A DNA stretch of 29,680 nucleotides, taken from contig VHZZ01005669.1 of assembly GCA_009801015.1 (NCBI GenBank), positions 14,156-43,835 of the forward strand. Reading direction: 5' to 3'. Position numbers and translations under genes: made by a program. Below, piece by piece: positions 10,432 to 20,396 of this stretch. The DNA is from Silene noctiflora (lineage: Eukaryota; Streptophyta; Magnoliopsida; Caryophyllales; Caryophyllaceae). Below the pieces are notes generated by a model, which did not search any database, was not told the origin of the DNA, and worked only from the letters and a program-made list of their open reading frames with translations. The first letter of the stretch is position 1. Every line of letters starts with the position of its first letter.

Positions 10432-10845
10432 ATGGCAAATTTTGAGTGCCCACGACCCTCCTATGCAAATGAAGACGACAAACCGATGTTCATTAATGGC
10501 TACATAAAATGGAAGAAAGACGAGTTTGTTAATAAGAATATCTTTAACAGTCCTATTGTTGAACAAGTCGTTCCAAGCCGAACAAGAAAGGCTCATCAGT
10601 TCCTTGGTTTAGAGGACTTGGTCACAAATGTTTTTAATTGGCTTGTAAAACCCGATAAGAAGAGCATGACAGAGGTTTACAAGCGTTGGCTGGGCGGTTT
10701 CTTGTTTGTATTGAAACAACAAAAGTGGACATTGATTATAATAGGCAGTTGGTTAGCAAAATTTTGGAGGCGTGATAGCGACGATAACGAAGGGTATCAG
10801 GCTGAAGCTTCTAGTAGTGAAGGGTATTACAACTCTGATTGCTAG
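10432..10845 (+). CDS. Intact 137-aa ORF of unknown function inside element D
   Basis: I do not recognise this protein. The frame is uninterrupted from ATG 10432 (A at -3, G at +4, a good plant start context) to TAG 10843-10845, whereas the neighbouring transposon frames are full of stops. The N-terminal third is polar and acidic (NEDDKPMF, then YIKWKKDEF). The middle contains basic PSRTRKAH and an amphipathic stretch with several Trp and aromatic residues (VTNVFNWLV, YKRWLGGFLFVLK, then IIIGSWLAKFWRR at about residues 102-114). The tail is acidic and Ser/Tyr-rich (DSDDNEGY, ASSSEGYYNSDC). The hydrophobic segment around residues 88-111 is interrupted by charges, so a membrane span is possible but not convincing. 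A TATA box lies at a sensible distance. It may be an accessory protein of the element, a captured host gene fragment, or a last exon whose upstream exons are unrecognised. Confidence 0.5.
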   Translation: MANFECPRPSYANEDDKPMFINGYIKWKKDEFVNKNIFNSPIVEQVVPSRTRKAHQFLGLEDLVTNVFNWLVKPDKKSMTEVYKRWLGGFLFVLKQQKWTLIIIGSWLAKFWRRDSDDNEGYQAEASSSEGYYNSDC

Positions 10846-11027
10846 ATGTTTAGTTATAATTATCTAAATTGTAGGGCAAGTTTGTCCGTATTTTTTTTTT
10901 TGTATAATTATCTAAATCGTCCGTCTTTTGTTTGTAAATTACTGCCTTTTTGAATGACAATGTAATGCTTTAATTGTATTATAAATGATTATTATCCGTC
11001 TTTTTTTTTTTTTAATTCTCATATATT

Positions 11028-11815
11028 GAAAGATACACAATAGTGTATAACTTCAGGTAGGGGATGTGTAATTTCATCAGTTGAAGTTACACATCTCACT
11101 CTTGAAGTTACACATTGACTAGGATAAAGTTACATATAATTTGATCAGAGTTACACATTTATAAAATAAATATGAATTTATACTATAAATATGAAGTTAT
11201 ACAATATAGAAGTTACACATTTAAATCAATTTATACTAATTTAAAGTTCTACAATGTACAAATAAAAATATTGCGAGTTATACTATATAGAAGTTATAGA
11301 TTTAAATCATCAGTTGAAGTTACACATCTCATGCTTAGAGTTGCACATTGAGTGAGTTGAAGTTACACAGAATTTAAAGTTACACATCTTCTCGTTAAAG
11401 TTTCACAGATTCTGGCTAAAGTTACACATCTCATTCTTGAAGTTACACATTGTCTGAGTTGAAGTTTTACAGAATTTAACCAGAGTTATAACTAATTTAA
11501 AAGTTACACAAATATATAGATATGAAGTTGTAACTAATTCAAAGATACGCAATACTTTATAACTTCAGGCAAGGGATGTGTAACTTCATCAGTTGAAGTA
11601 ACACATCTCACGCTTGAAGTTACACATTCATTGAGTTGAAGTTACACATAATTTGAACAGAGTTACACATAGAATATGACACAGTAAATATGAATTTACA
11701 CACAATTTATACTATAAAAATGAAGTTATACTATATAGAAGTTACACATTACATGCTTGAAGTTGCGCATTAACTGAGATGAAGTTACACATAATGAATA
11801 TAAAATATTACGAGC
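11028..11815 (-). repeat. GAAGTTACACAT array (reverse orientation of GTGTAACTTC)
   Basis: Dozens of GAAGTTACACAT words occur here. A higher-order unit of about 511 bp starts at AAGATACACAATAGTGTATAA (near 11028) and again at AAGATACGCAATACTTTATAA (near 11540). Both are followed by ACTTCAGG..GGGATGTGTAA and then CATCAGTTGAAGT. The orientation is mainly opposite to the 7040-7660 array. Confidence 0.8.
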
Positions 11816-11947
11816 TAGGCCAGTCCTATGATTAAATTTACACATCTTATGCATAACCAACTGATGAATCAAACAATGATTTTGTATTAGATTTCAGCTA
11901 TGATTCTGTATTAGGTTTCATTTAGTGCAACTAACAAACAAGTTATT

Positions 11948-12094
11948 AATAAATTATTTGTTTTGATAACCTAGTGAATAATCCAGTTAATGAAACAAAC
12001 AATTTATTTGTTTTGATGAACGTGATGAATGAATAACCTAGTGAATAAACCAGTTAATGAAACAAACAATTTATTTGTTTTGAATAACCTAGTT
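11948..12094. repeat. 67-bp tandem repeat, about 2.3 copies
   Basis: The unit TAACCTAGTGAATAAACCAG, followed by TTAATGAAACAAACAATTTA and TTTGTTTTGA, starts near 11967 and again near 12034, with a truncated third copy at about 12083. The LINE begins immediately after. Confidence 0.8.
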
Positions 12095-13382
12095 AATAAC
12101 AACAATTACCCTTATTCCCAAATGTAAGATCCCCACTCAGGATACACAGTTCAGGCCAATTGCTTGTTGCAATGTTTTTTATAAGTGTGTTTCTAAGCTC
12201 ATCTACAACAGACTGTCTGTTATTTTACCTAAATTGGTAAGTGTGAATCAAGGTGGCTTCATTAATGGAAGGAGTATTATAGAAAACATTTTAGTGTGTC
12301 AGGATTTGGTTAGATTATACAATAAGAAATCCTCATCACCAAGGTGTATGTTTAAAATGTAAACCTTATGAAGGCCTATGATTCAGTCGGCTGGAAGTTT
12401 GTTGGGGAACTACTTGAAGCTTTTAATTTTCTCCTTCACTTCAGAAAGTCAGTTATGAGATGTTAACTAGTGCTTCCTTCTCAATTGCACTTAGTGTAGA
12501 TAATTTTGAATTTATCTATGTCAAAAGAGGACTGAGACAGGGAGATCTCATGTCTCCTCTTCTCTTCACTCTATGCATAAAATACTTGAGCAGGATTTTG
12601 TATTGTTCAACTGAGAAGTGGGAGTTTCATTATGGAATAAGAGCTGAACTTAAGCAAGATATACTGAAACTCACCCCCATCTTATGTTTCTTGATGGTTT
12701 ACTATTATTCATTAAGGGGATGCGAAATCCATGATGGTTTTATTGAGGTCTTTTTATGCCTTCTCTGTTGGTTTTGGTGTCAACATGAATGCACAGAAGT
12801 CTTGTGCATACTTTAATGGAGTAAGAGCTGAACTTAAGCAAGATATACTAAGTGTCTCTGGATTTATTGAAGGAACTCTTCCTTTTAAGTATCTAGGGGT
12901 GCCTATTACTGCAGGAAGGTTAAAGAAAAGTAATTGTGTTGTGCTAATTGAAAAAAATTGTGGAGAGAATTAGATGTTTAGGAGAAAAAAAATTATCTTA
13001 TGCTGGAAGGCTTGTGTTAGTTCAATCCGTCCTTTCTACAATGTATATTTACTGGGGAAGCATTTTTGTGTTGCCTAAAGGTGTGATGAGTAGGATGGAT
13101 TCGATCAATATGTAGAAGTTTTTTTGTGGCATGGAAGCACTGAGTATAATAGAGTTCCATTGTTGGCATAGAGCAAAGTTTGTGTTCCAAAACAAGAAGG
13201 TGGATTAGATTTAAAACAAAGTCAAAATTGGAACATAGCTATCATTGGCAAGTTAGCGTGGTGGCTTGCAATGAAACCAGACAAGTTATGGGTTCAATGG
13301 GTGGATCATGTGTATTTAAAAAGTTCATCTTGGTGTAGTCATATTCCTTCCTCAAATTCTAGTTGGCATTGGAGGAAAGTGT
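12095..13382 (+). pseudogene. L1-type LINE, segment 1: reverse transcriptase (5'-truncated)
   Basis: The frame from about 12097 reads TITLIPKC, then FRPIACCNVFYKCVSK, NRLSVILPKL, NQGGFINGRSIIENIL (RT fingers and the NQ-GF region), then breaks at a stop near 12361. RQGDLMSPLLF (12530-12570) is the RT palm segment and is followed by YLSRIL. Where the family has its FADD catalytic motif, this copy reads FLDG in a shifted frame (about 12690), so it is dead. EGTLPFKYLGVPI (12867-12910) marks the thumb. Endonuclease and ORF1 are absent, as expected of a 5'-truncated insertion. The piece ends at 13382, where the Tekay element begins, and the last five bases are one copy of its target duplication. 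Confidence 0.9.
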
Positions 13383-15746
13383 TGTGAACCCCCGCTATAA
13401 CTAATGTAAAAACAAATGATAACGCAGCGGAAAAATACGAGGTTTTTAAAACATTTAAACATAAAGAGAGTTTGAAACAAGGCGCGGGTTCAAATACAAG
13501 CGAACAAAAGTAAAAGTGCGGAAATACAACTACAATAATGTTTGGGGAAAAGATATCCCTTGAATAAAACAAAGTACGATGGGTAAGTCTAGCCATCTAA
13601 AAACTACGCTCAAGGGATGATACTCGCTAGCCCATACGTCTCCATCCCCAGATAAGCATCCACCACCTGTCATTCTTGTACACATGAACGCCACAGTCAG
13701 TGGTGAGTAACTCAAGGTTCTCCCAACCACATTACATCAAGATGAATGTAATTAAAGACATTAACATGCGAGGCATGCATAACAATTGCAATTAATGTAT
13801 ACCTTAACCATTAATAATGAATTAGTAAGAAGGACAATAAGATAAGTAAACGAAGTATAAGTGAAGCATTAATAAACAACCACGTGTCCGACTCAGAGGC
13901 TACCTTTAAAGCATGTCCGAGACACAACATATAGACGCGAGTACGTAATCCTAAGTAAATAATGTCCACTACACAACACCATACAAGACTCTAAACCACA
14001 CTTAGACATTAACACAACCCTTGGTAAGACGACTAGCTAAGTACGTCTTAGACTAAGACTCGGATCCAGACTCTCGGAAGGTAAACCCCATTCCGATTTG
14101 GCATGCGGTATAATCGTCCGCACCCAAGAATTGACAATAAACAATCGAGCACCCAATCGCTAAACTTAATTATGAAAGCGGTGGAAGATCTAAGGTAGAA
14201 GTCAAGCATAGAGGTAGATATAAGACAAACCTTATGGATAAGACTCAAACCAAAACACACCTAAGAGAACTCATATATGAACCTTATATGACAACTCATA
14301 TGAATAAAGCTTAAACAATCCATACATACATCATTCATATAACATATATGTGAATAAGAAAAGAAATAGAGAAACAGAGGCTCTTAGCCGGTCCAGGGAA
14401 CAGCTGTCGGCCCAGCCATCAGCTCAAACAAAAAATTACAAAAACATATCAGAGTCCTCCCAGCCGGCATGTGAACCGGCAGCCGGTCCACCGGTTGGGT
14501 GAACACCCAAGTCCCAAAAATCCAAAAAACACGAAATAGAAGCCTCCCAGCTGGCCTGTGGGCCGGCAGCCGGATCACCGGCTGGGTAGACCTGACATTT
14601 ATAAAATAAATTCTAACTTATAGAACCCTCCCAGCCGGCTTGTGGATCGGCAGCCGATTGCCCGGTTGGGACACACCCAACACAAAATTCTAACAAAATG
14701 AAACAAAATGTTCCCAGCGGGCCCAGGGCACTGGCAACCGGTCCACCGGTTGGGGACACCTGTACATTATTTTCAGCACAAATTTCATACAACATGTTTT
14801 CAAACTTAATTCCTATCATGCTCATGAGACGGAAACACGTATAAAACGTAAAAACAGCATGTAAGGCAACTCAACATCCATTATACTCCAATTTCACAAG
14901 AATTCCATCTCCAATTCATGAATTTGATACAACAATCAATGAAATATGTGAAAGGTGACACTTTTAATCAACAATAAGTATAAAGCTAACTTATTATGCG
15001 TAATTCTCATGGAATAATCATTATAATTCATGAGTAAAGTAAGACATGTAACCAAGTCATGAAATTTAGCAACTTGAATATTCAAACATCAATTTAACAC
15101 CATTAAACACAAAATTTGGAAGTAATGTCGAGTAACCTATCACCGTTACCTTTTGCTTCCTTAGTCTTCAAGAGGGTATTCAATAATATAGTTATCTTCC
15201 TTCGGGTCTTCAAAATTCTCACCTAAACACAAAATAAGATGAGTTAAATGGAAAATTCACCACATATGGCATGTTAGGGTTTCGAATTTCGGGTCAAGGG
15301 GAAAAAATGTCTCCTTTCTTACTTACAAAGATGGGGGACGAGTAGAGGAGAAAAATGGCCCGAAAATCACTTGAATTGACTAAGAAATGAAGAAGTTATG
15401 GTGATTTTAAGCTTGGAGAGTTTTGGGTGTAACAATGGTGGAATGAATAGAGGGTGTTTGCTGAAAGTTTAGAGGAAGAGGATGATATTATGCGGGTTTG
15501 AGTGGAAAACTAGGTGTTATATGGGTCGAATTCAATCCTTGGCCCAAAACAACTCAAAATGAGTCGGATTTGACTTAAAATACGTCTCAAGGCTACTATA
15601 CACTGAAGACGGATCGTATTATTATATTTATAAATTTTATACACTAAAAATATATTTTTACCCAAAAATAAGTTTTAAAAGTAAATTAATTTAATTAAGT
15701 AGCTAAATTACTTTTGAAATCGTTTATAAAATTCACGGGCGTTACA
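13383..15746 (-). repeat. Tekay 3' LTR (2364 bp)
   Basis: The plus strand starts TGTGAACCCCCGC and ends GGGCGTTACA. It keeps about 105 bp (near 13737-13842) that the other LTR has lost. It contains the CCAGCCGG palindromic array at 14380-14760. Confidence 0.95.
14380..14760. repeat. Palindromic CCAGCCGG...CCGGCTGG array in the 3' LTR
   Basis: Five units start near 14381, 14457, 14545, 14627 and 14711, spaced 76-88 bp. Each has CCAGCCGG, a variable spacer, CCGGCAGCCGGTCCACCGG and a closing TTGGG or CTGGG, so every unit can fold into a GC-rich hairpin. The same array is at 21285-21650 in the other LTR. Confidence 0.85.
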
Positions 15747-15761
15747 ATCTTCCCACCTTTT
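15747..15761 (-). other. Tekay polypurine tract
   Basis: The minus strand reads AAAAGGTGGGAAGAT immediately before the 3' LTR start, TGTAACGCCC. This is the site of plus-strand priming. Confidence 0.9.
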
Positions 15762-15801
15762 AAAAAGTTTCGTCCTTGAAACTTGAGGTAAGGGAGATTA
15801 C

Positions 15802-16262
15802 CTAAACGAATAAGCTCGGGTACTTGCTCCGCATGGAGGCTTATGGTTCCCAAGTCTCCTCTTCAACATTTTCACACTTCCACAATACCTTCACCAAAGA
15901 CACCACTTTAGTCATTAGCTTCTTGTCTTTTGATCTAAGATACGAATCAACCTTTCTTCATAGGACAAACTCGGCTCAAGCTCGGGAATGTCATCTTGCA
16001 ACACATGGTTAGGGTCGCTAATGTACTTCCTAAGATGAGATACATGGAAAACGTTATGAACTTTGCCCAAACGCGGGGGTAAGTCCAACTTGTAAGCCAC
16101 CACACCAATCCTCTTCACAATCTCAAAGAGTCCAATGTATTTCGGACTCAAGTTACCCTTCACTTCAAATATCTTCACACCCTTCATCGGTGAAACTTTC
16201 AAGAACACTCTATCACCGACCTGGAACTCCAAGGGTCTTCGGCGAACATCGGCATAAGACTT
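15802..16262 (-). pseudogene. Tekay integrase C-terminus and chromodomain, broken
   Basis: After the TAG the same frame continues through LEFQVGDRVFLKVSP (the GPY/F-like region), LSPKYIGLFEIVKR, LDLPPRLGKVHNVFHVSHLR and LSYEERLIRILDQK. A frameshift near 15920 moves the reading to KVVSLVKVLWKCENVEEETW, the chromodomain core, where a TAA falls at 15841-15843 before RSKYPSLF. In chromoviruses the chromodomain directs integration to heterochromatin. Confidence 0.9.
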
Positions 16263-17648
16263 CTAGCGAACTTGGGCTGCTTTCATTCTTTCTCGGATTA
16301 GCTTCACTTGATCGATTGTCTCTGCTAAATTGACAGGTCCTAGATCTTGAACATCTCTTGATTGGTCCCAACAAATAGGACTTCGACACTTCCTACCATA
16401 AAGAGCTTCATAGGGAGCCATATTGATTGAAGCATGGAAACTGTTGTTATAAGAAAACTCCACTAACGACAAACTCTTTTCCCAATTAGAATGAAAATCT
16501 AAGGCACAAGAACGAAGCAAATCCTCTAGGGTTTGAATGGTTCTCTCGGATTGGCCATTGGTAGCAGCATGAAAAGAAGTACTCATCAACAATATACTTC
16601 CCAAAGCATCTTGGAGGGCTTTCCAAAATATCGAGCAAAACCTCGGGTCACGGTCCGAAATAATATCCTTTGGAACACCATGGCAACGAACGATCTCATC
16701 CAAATAGACACTAGCAAGGAGGTCTAAACTCCAAGTCTCTTTGATAGGGATGAATCTAGCACACTTGGTCAACCTATCGAAAATTACCCAAACGACATCC
16801 TTTCCACCAACGGTCTTGGGTAAGGCCATAACAAAGTCCATAAAAATAGACTCCCATTTCCATAAAGGCACATCCAACAGTTGGAGAAAACCATCAGGTC
16901 TCTTATGCTCAATCTTCACTCGTTGACAAGTGAGACATCTTCCAACATAGGACACAATGTCATTCTTCATGTTAGGACACCAAAATCGAAGCTTCAAATC
17001 CTTATACATCTTGTCTCGTCCGGGGTGAATCGAATAAGGGGATAGATGAGCTTTATCAAGCACTTTCATCCTCATGTCAAAGGCATCGGGAACATACAAG
17101 CGGCCTTGATATCGAAGATATCCACAAGCATCAATCTTGCAATATTTGGCTTTTCCTTCTTGAATCTTGGTTTGAAACCTCTTGAAAGTAGCATCATCTT
17201 CAAGGGCATCAAGGATCTCACGGAAGATAACAGGCTCAATAGTCATAACACCTAGGTAATCGAATCCACTCTCCACAACTTGGATGTTCAACCTACGGAA
17301 ATCGGCACAAAGGTCATCGGGAAGCAGTCGGATGACACTCAAAGAATGAGTCGTCTTCCTACTAAGGGCATCGACAACCACATTAGCTATTCCTTCATGA
17401 TATAACAACTCCTCATCATAATCATTCACCAACTCCAACCAACGACGTTGTCTCATATTCAATTATTTTTGGGTGAATATATACTTCAAACTCTTATGAT
17501 CGGTGTTGCTACGACAATGAACTCAAAAGAGGTAGTGTCTCCACATCTCTAAGGCACGAACAACGGTGGCTAACTCAAGATCATGAGTAGGATAGGTCAC
17601 TTCATGAACTCTCAATTATCATGAAGCATAGGCAACAGCTCTTCTATT
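16263..17648 (-). pseudogene. Tekay RNase H end and integrase, near-intact frame
   Basis: 17648-17463 continues RNase H with several stops ([17 protein letters not shown] is readable). The frame 17462-16263 is open for 399 codons. It holds the RNase H tail (YHEGIANVVVDALSRK) and the integrase zinc domain (IHPGRDKMYKDL, then CLTCQRVKIEHKRPDG). The integrase catalytic core has all three acidic residues in place: Asp in FMDFVMALPK, Asp in IISDRDPRFCS, and Glu in NGQSERTIQTLEDLLRS. GRKCRSPICWDQ follows. The frame ends at a TAG (16263-16265) where relatives usually continue through KSYAD, so one nonsense codon cuts off the C-terminus. Confidence 0.95.
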
Positions 17649-18665
17649 CTACATGAGCACACAACCTAAACCCATCTTGGAAGCATCACAATACACATCA
17701 AAGTCTACACTGTCCTCGGGCAAGGTCAACACGGGAGCGGTAGTCAACGTTATCTTTAATTCTTGGAAAGCATCTTCACAAGCATCGGTCCACATAAACT
17801 TGGATTCCTTCTTCAATAGTTGAGTCATCGGTCTTGCAAGCTTGGAGAAATCTTTCACAAAGTGGCGGTAATAACCGGCTAAACCCAAGAAACTACGAAT
17901 CTCACCAACATCGGTAGGGCACTTCCAATCTACTATGGCTTCAATCTTCGCGGGATCTACCATCACACCATCTTTGGATATCACATGTCCAAAGAAAGAC
18001 ACTTCGGACAACCAAAATTCACACTTAGAGAATTTGGCAAACCACTTTTGCCGGCGAAGAACTCCTAACATAGTACGAAGATGATCGGCATGCTCTTCTT
18101 CGGTCGTGGAGTACACAAGAATATCATCAATGAAGACCACAACACACTTATCCAAGTACTCACTAAAGTTTCGGTTCATTTGGTCTATGAAGATAGCGGG
18201 AGCATTGGTCAAACCAAAGGGCATCACCTTAAACTCGAAAGTCCATATCTCGTGCTAAAGGCGGTCTTAGGGATATCGGACTCACGAACGGGAATTTCAT
18301 GATAACCGGATCTCAAGTCAATCTTGGAGAAAGAAGAAGCACCTTTAAGTTGATCAAACAAGTCTTCAATTCTTCGTAGAGGGTACTTATTCTTGATGGT
18401 AACTCCGTTGAGTTAACGGTAGTCAATGCAAAGTCTCATGGATCCATCTTTCTTCTTCACAAAGAGCACGGGAGAACCCCACGTAGAGGCACTAGGTCAA
18501 ATAAATCTCTTCTCAATCATGTCATCAATTTACAACCTCAACTCCTTCAACTTGGTCGGCGCCATGCGATAAAGGGCTTTAGCAATTCGTCCAGTTTCGA
18601 GTACAAGGTTAAGAGAAAATTCCACATCACGCTCGGAAGTAATTCCGGGCAACTCATCGGGGAAC
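17649..18665 (-). pseudogene. Tekay reverse transcriptase and start of RNase H, broken
   Basis: The RT palm is preserved in the open frame 18227-17649: [12 protein letters not shown], then [12 protein letters not shown] (the catalytic FIDD), [10 protein letters not shown], and [19 protein letters not shown] (thumb and connection). RNase H begins with [16 protein letters not shown], retaining its first Asp. Upstream, the fingers are readable but damaged: a TAA replaces a codon in LCIDYR-LNGVTI (about 18413), and one or two bases are missing near 18240, just before MPFGLTN. The usual gag-pol continuity is lost. Confidence 0.95.
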
Positions 18666-18677
18666 ACATTGGGAAAC

Positions 18678-20250
18678 TCACGAACCACGGGCACGTTCTT
18701 CAAGCTGAGGCAAGGTAGTAGAAGTCGAGGTCATCACACATAAGTAGGCTTGGAAACCTTTCCTTACCATACTCATCAACTTCAATGCGGAAATTAATTT
18801 TACACCCATTTGGGATCGGGTTCCCATATAGGTGACGCGGAAACCGAAAGGACTCTTGAGAAAAATCTTTTGGTTTATACATTCGAACCTATCATGGTAC
18901 ATAGATAACCAATCTATGCCAAGGATCACATCGAATTCCTCATGGGGAAAACAGAGAAGATTAGCGGGAAAGATAGTCCCCGTAATAGAGATTGGAACAT
19001 TGGAGTAGGAGAGGGAACAAGAGACAATCTCTCCGGATGGAAAAGATATAGAAGTATCCTCACTAGGAGTAGGCTCAATAGATAGATTTTCCAAAAATTT
19101 GGAAGACAAGAATGACAATGATGCGCCGATATCAAATAAAATGAGACAAGGATGATCACATATTGAGAACATACCCGTAATGATGTCGGGATGTGCGGCG
19201 GCTTCGTCTCGGCTTATCACGAAGATGGTCCTTCTAGGCTTAGCATTTGCGGTAGGGACATCTTTCTTCTCAGGGCATTCACTCATGCGATGACCCGGCT
19301 TCTTACAAATGTAGCATGCTAACGGCTTCCCATAACATCCAACTCCGGGATGATAAGCTTGCTTGCAATGGAAACACTTCCTAGCCTTGTCAAAGTTGTT
19401 GTTGCTTGGTTGAGGGGATTGGACACTAGTCACTTGAGCTCTTGGAACAAACTTCTTCTTATTATCAAAGCTTGAAGTAGAGGATGACACAGTACAAAGG
19501 GTCTCTTGCCATAAGAGTTTGAGCGATAAGCTTGAGGGGTAGCAAATGGCTTGGCTTCTTCATCAAAGGCCTTCAAAGAATTCTCGGCCCATATAGCATC
19601 ATCATAAACCTCCACAAAGGATGTAGAGTTGCTCCTCACCATACTCTCCACCTTAGGATTGAGCTTGTTCTTGTAGAAGTACACTCGGTCTTCTTCATCC
19701 TTCACAAACTTGGCGGCGAAGTGAGCAAGGTATTTAAACTTGTCGGTGTATTCTTAGACGGATAACTTCCCTTGTTTGAAGTCCATGAACTCTTTTAGCC
19801 CTTGTTGCTTGAGCTCATTGGGATAGAAGCGGGTTTACACCAAGGTCTTGAAGCGGCTCCACTCAAGATAGGGGCCTTGAGTAGCGTTAGGACCCGTCAA
19901 TGTCCACCAAATATCGGCCTCCTTCACGAGAAAGTGACAGGCAAGCTTCACTATATCTTGGTCTTGAACTTCATAGAGGGAGAAATTCTTCTCTATGTCA
20001 TGGAACCACTCCAAAAGCAACAATGGATCAACCTAACCTCCATAAGTCCTAGCATTATTCCTTGCGAGTTGACTTGCTATCCATGCAAAGCTTCCTTGTC
20101 GATTTCCTTGATGAGCGGGAGTAGCGGGAATAGTATGATTGTTGGCATTTACTCCTTGTTGATTTTGATGGATTTGAGAGAGGGCTTACATGATAGTATT
20201 CCCCACGATTGTTGGTCTCACCATCTTCTTGCACAAAACCAAACAAGTTA
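18678..20250 (-). pseudogene. Tekay gag and protease, broken
   Basis: Gag capsid sequence can be followed from about 20240. It contains LEWFHDIEKNF (about 20020), then YLEWSRFKTLV, FYPNELKQQGLKEFMDFKQG and YFYKNKLNPKVESMV. In-frame stops occur near 20037, 19834 and 19755, and there is a frameshift near 19490. The frame 19490-18678 is open and holds the nucleocapsid, with one partial CCHC-like box (CFHCKQAYHPGVGC) and one canonical box (CYICKKPGHRMSEC). The aspartic protease follows. Its active site is LFDIGASLSFLS, where this family normally has Thr or Ser after the Asp, so the catalytic triad is altered. FDVILGIDWLSMY further on is the conserved protease C-terminal region. Confidence 0.9.
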
Positions 20251-20382
20251 GAGCCTAACAAATAGCACAAACAAATAGACTACCAACTTAGGTCCTTAGT
20301 TCTACCCCACTATCATTCATTATTTTAGGGTCAAGTAATGATTAAGGGTTGGGGAGCACGTGTGTTCGTCGGGAGCATCAAT

Positions 20383-20394
20383 GCTCTGATACCA
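20383..20394 (-). other. Tekay primer binding site, initiator Met tRNA
   Basis: The minus strand reads TGGTATCAGAGC, a perfect match to the usual iMet primer site, two bases downstream of the 5' LTR end. Confidence 0.95.
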
Positions 20395-20396
20395 AC

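Larger units (their letters stand above)
6385..12094 (+). mobile_element. Element D: larger element with A-type terminus and PMD-like ORF; right end not found
   Basis: The left terminus starts GATCAAGTGAGTCCTTC and continues TTTGAGTCCATAAGTCC, matching both ends of element A. Inside are a putative first exon and intron (donor GT at 6809, acceptor AG at 7740-7741), GTGTAACTTC arrays, a decayed PMD-like ORF (7742-9316), a second, intact small ORF (10432-10845), and inverted-orientation GAAGTTACAC arrays up to about 11810. Array orientation is plus on the left and minus on the right, as expected of degenerate long terminal inverted repeats. No matching right terminus was seen before the LINE starts near 12095, or after it ends near 25010, so the end given is only where D-like sequence stops. 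PMD proteins are known in Mutator-like elements, and on that basis a MULE is the best guess. Confidence 0.5.

Noticed and set aside
13339-15000. Minus-strand open frames of 64-85 codons in the left LTR
   Set aside because: They are LTR sequence with no conserved domain and are not equally open in the other LTR.
16533-20251. Plus-strand open frames within the Tekay interior (for example 19802-20251 and 16533-16727)
   Set aside because: They are antisense to recognisable gag and integrase and carry no motif of their own.
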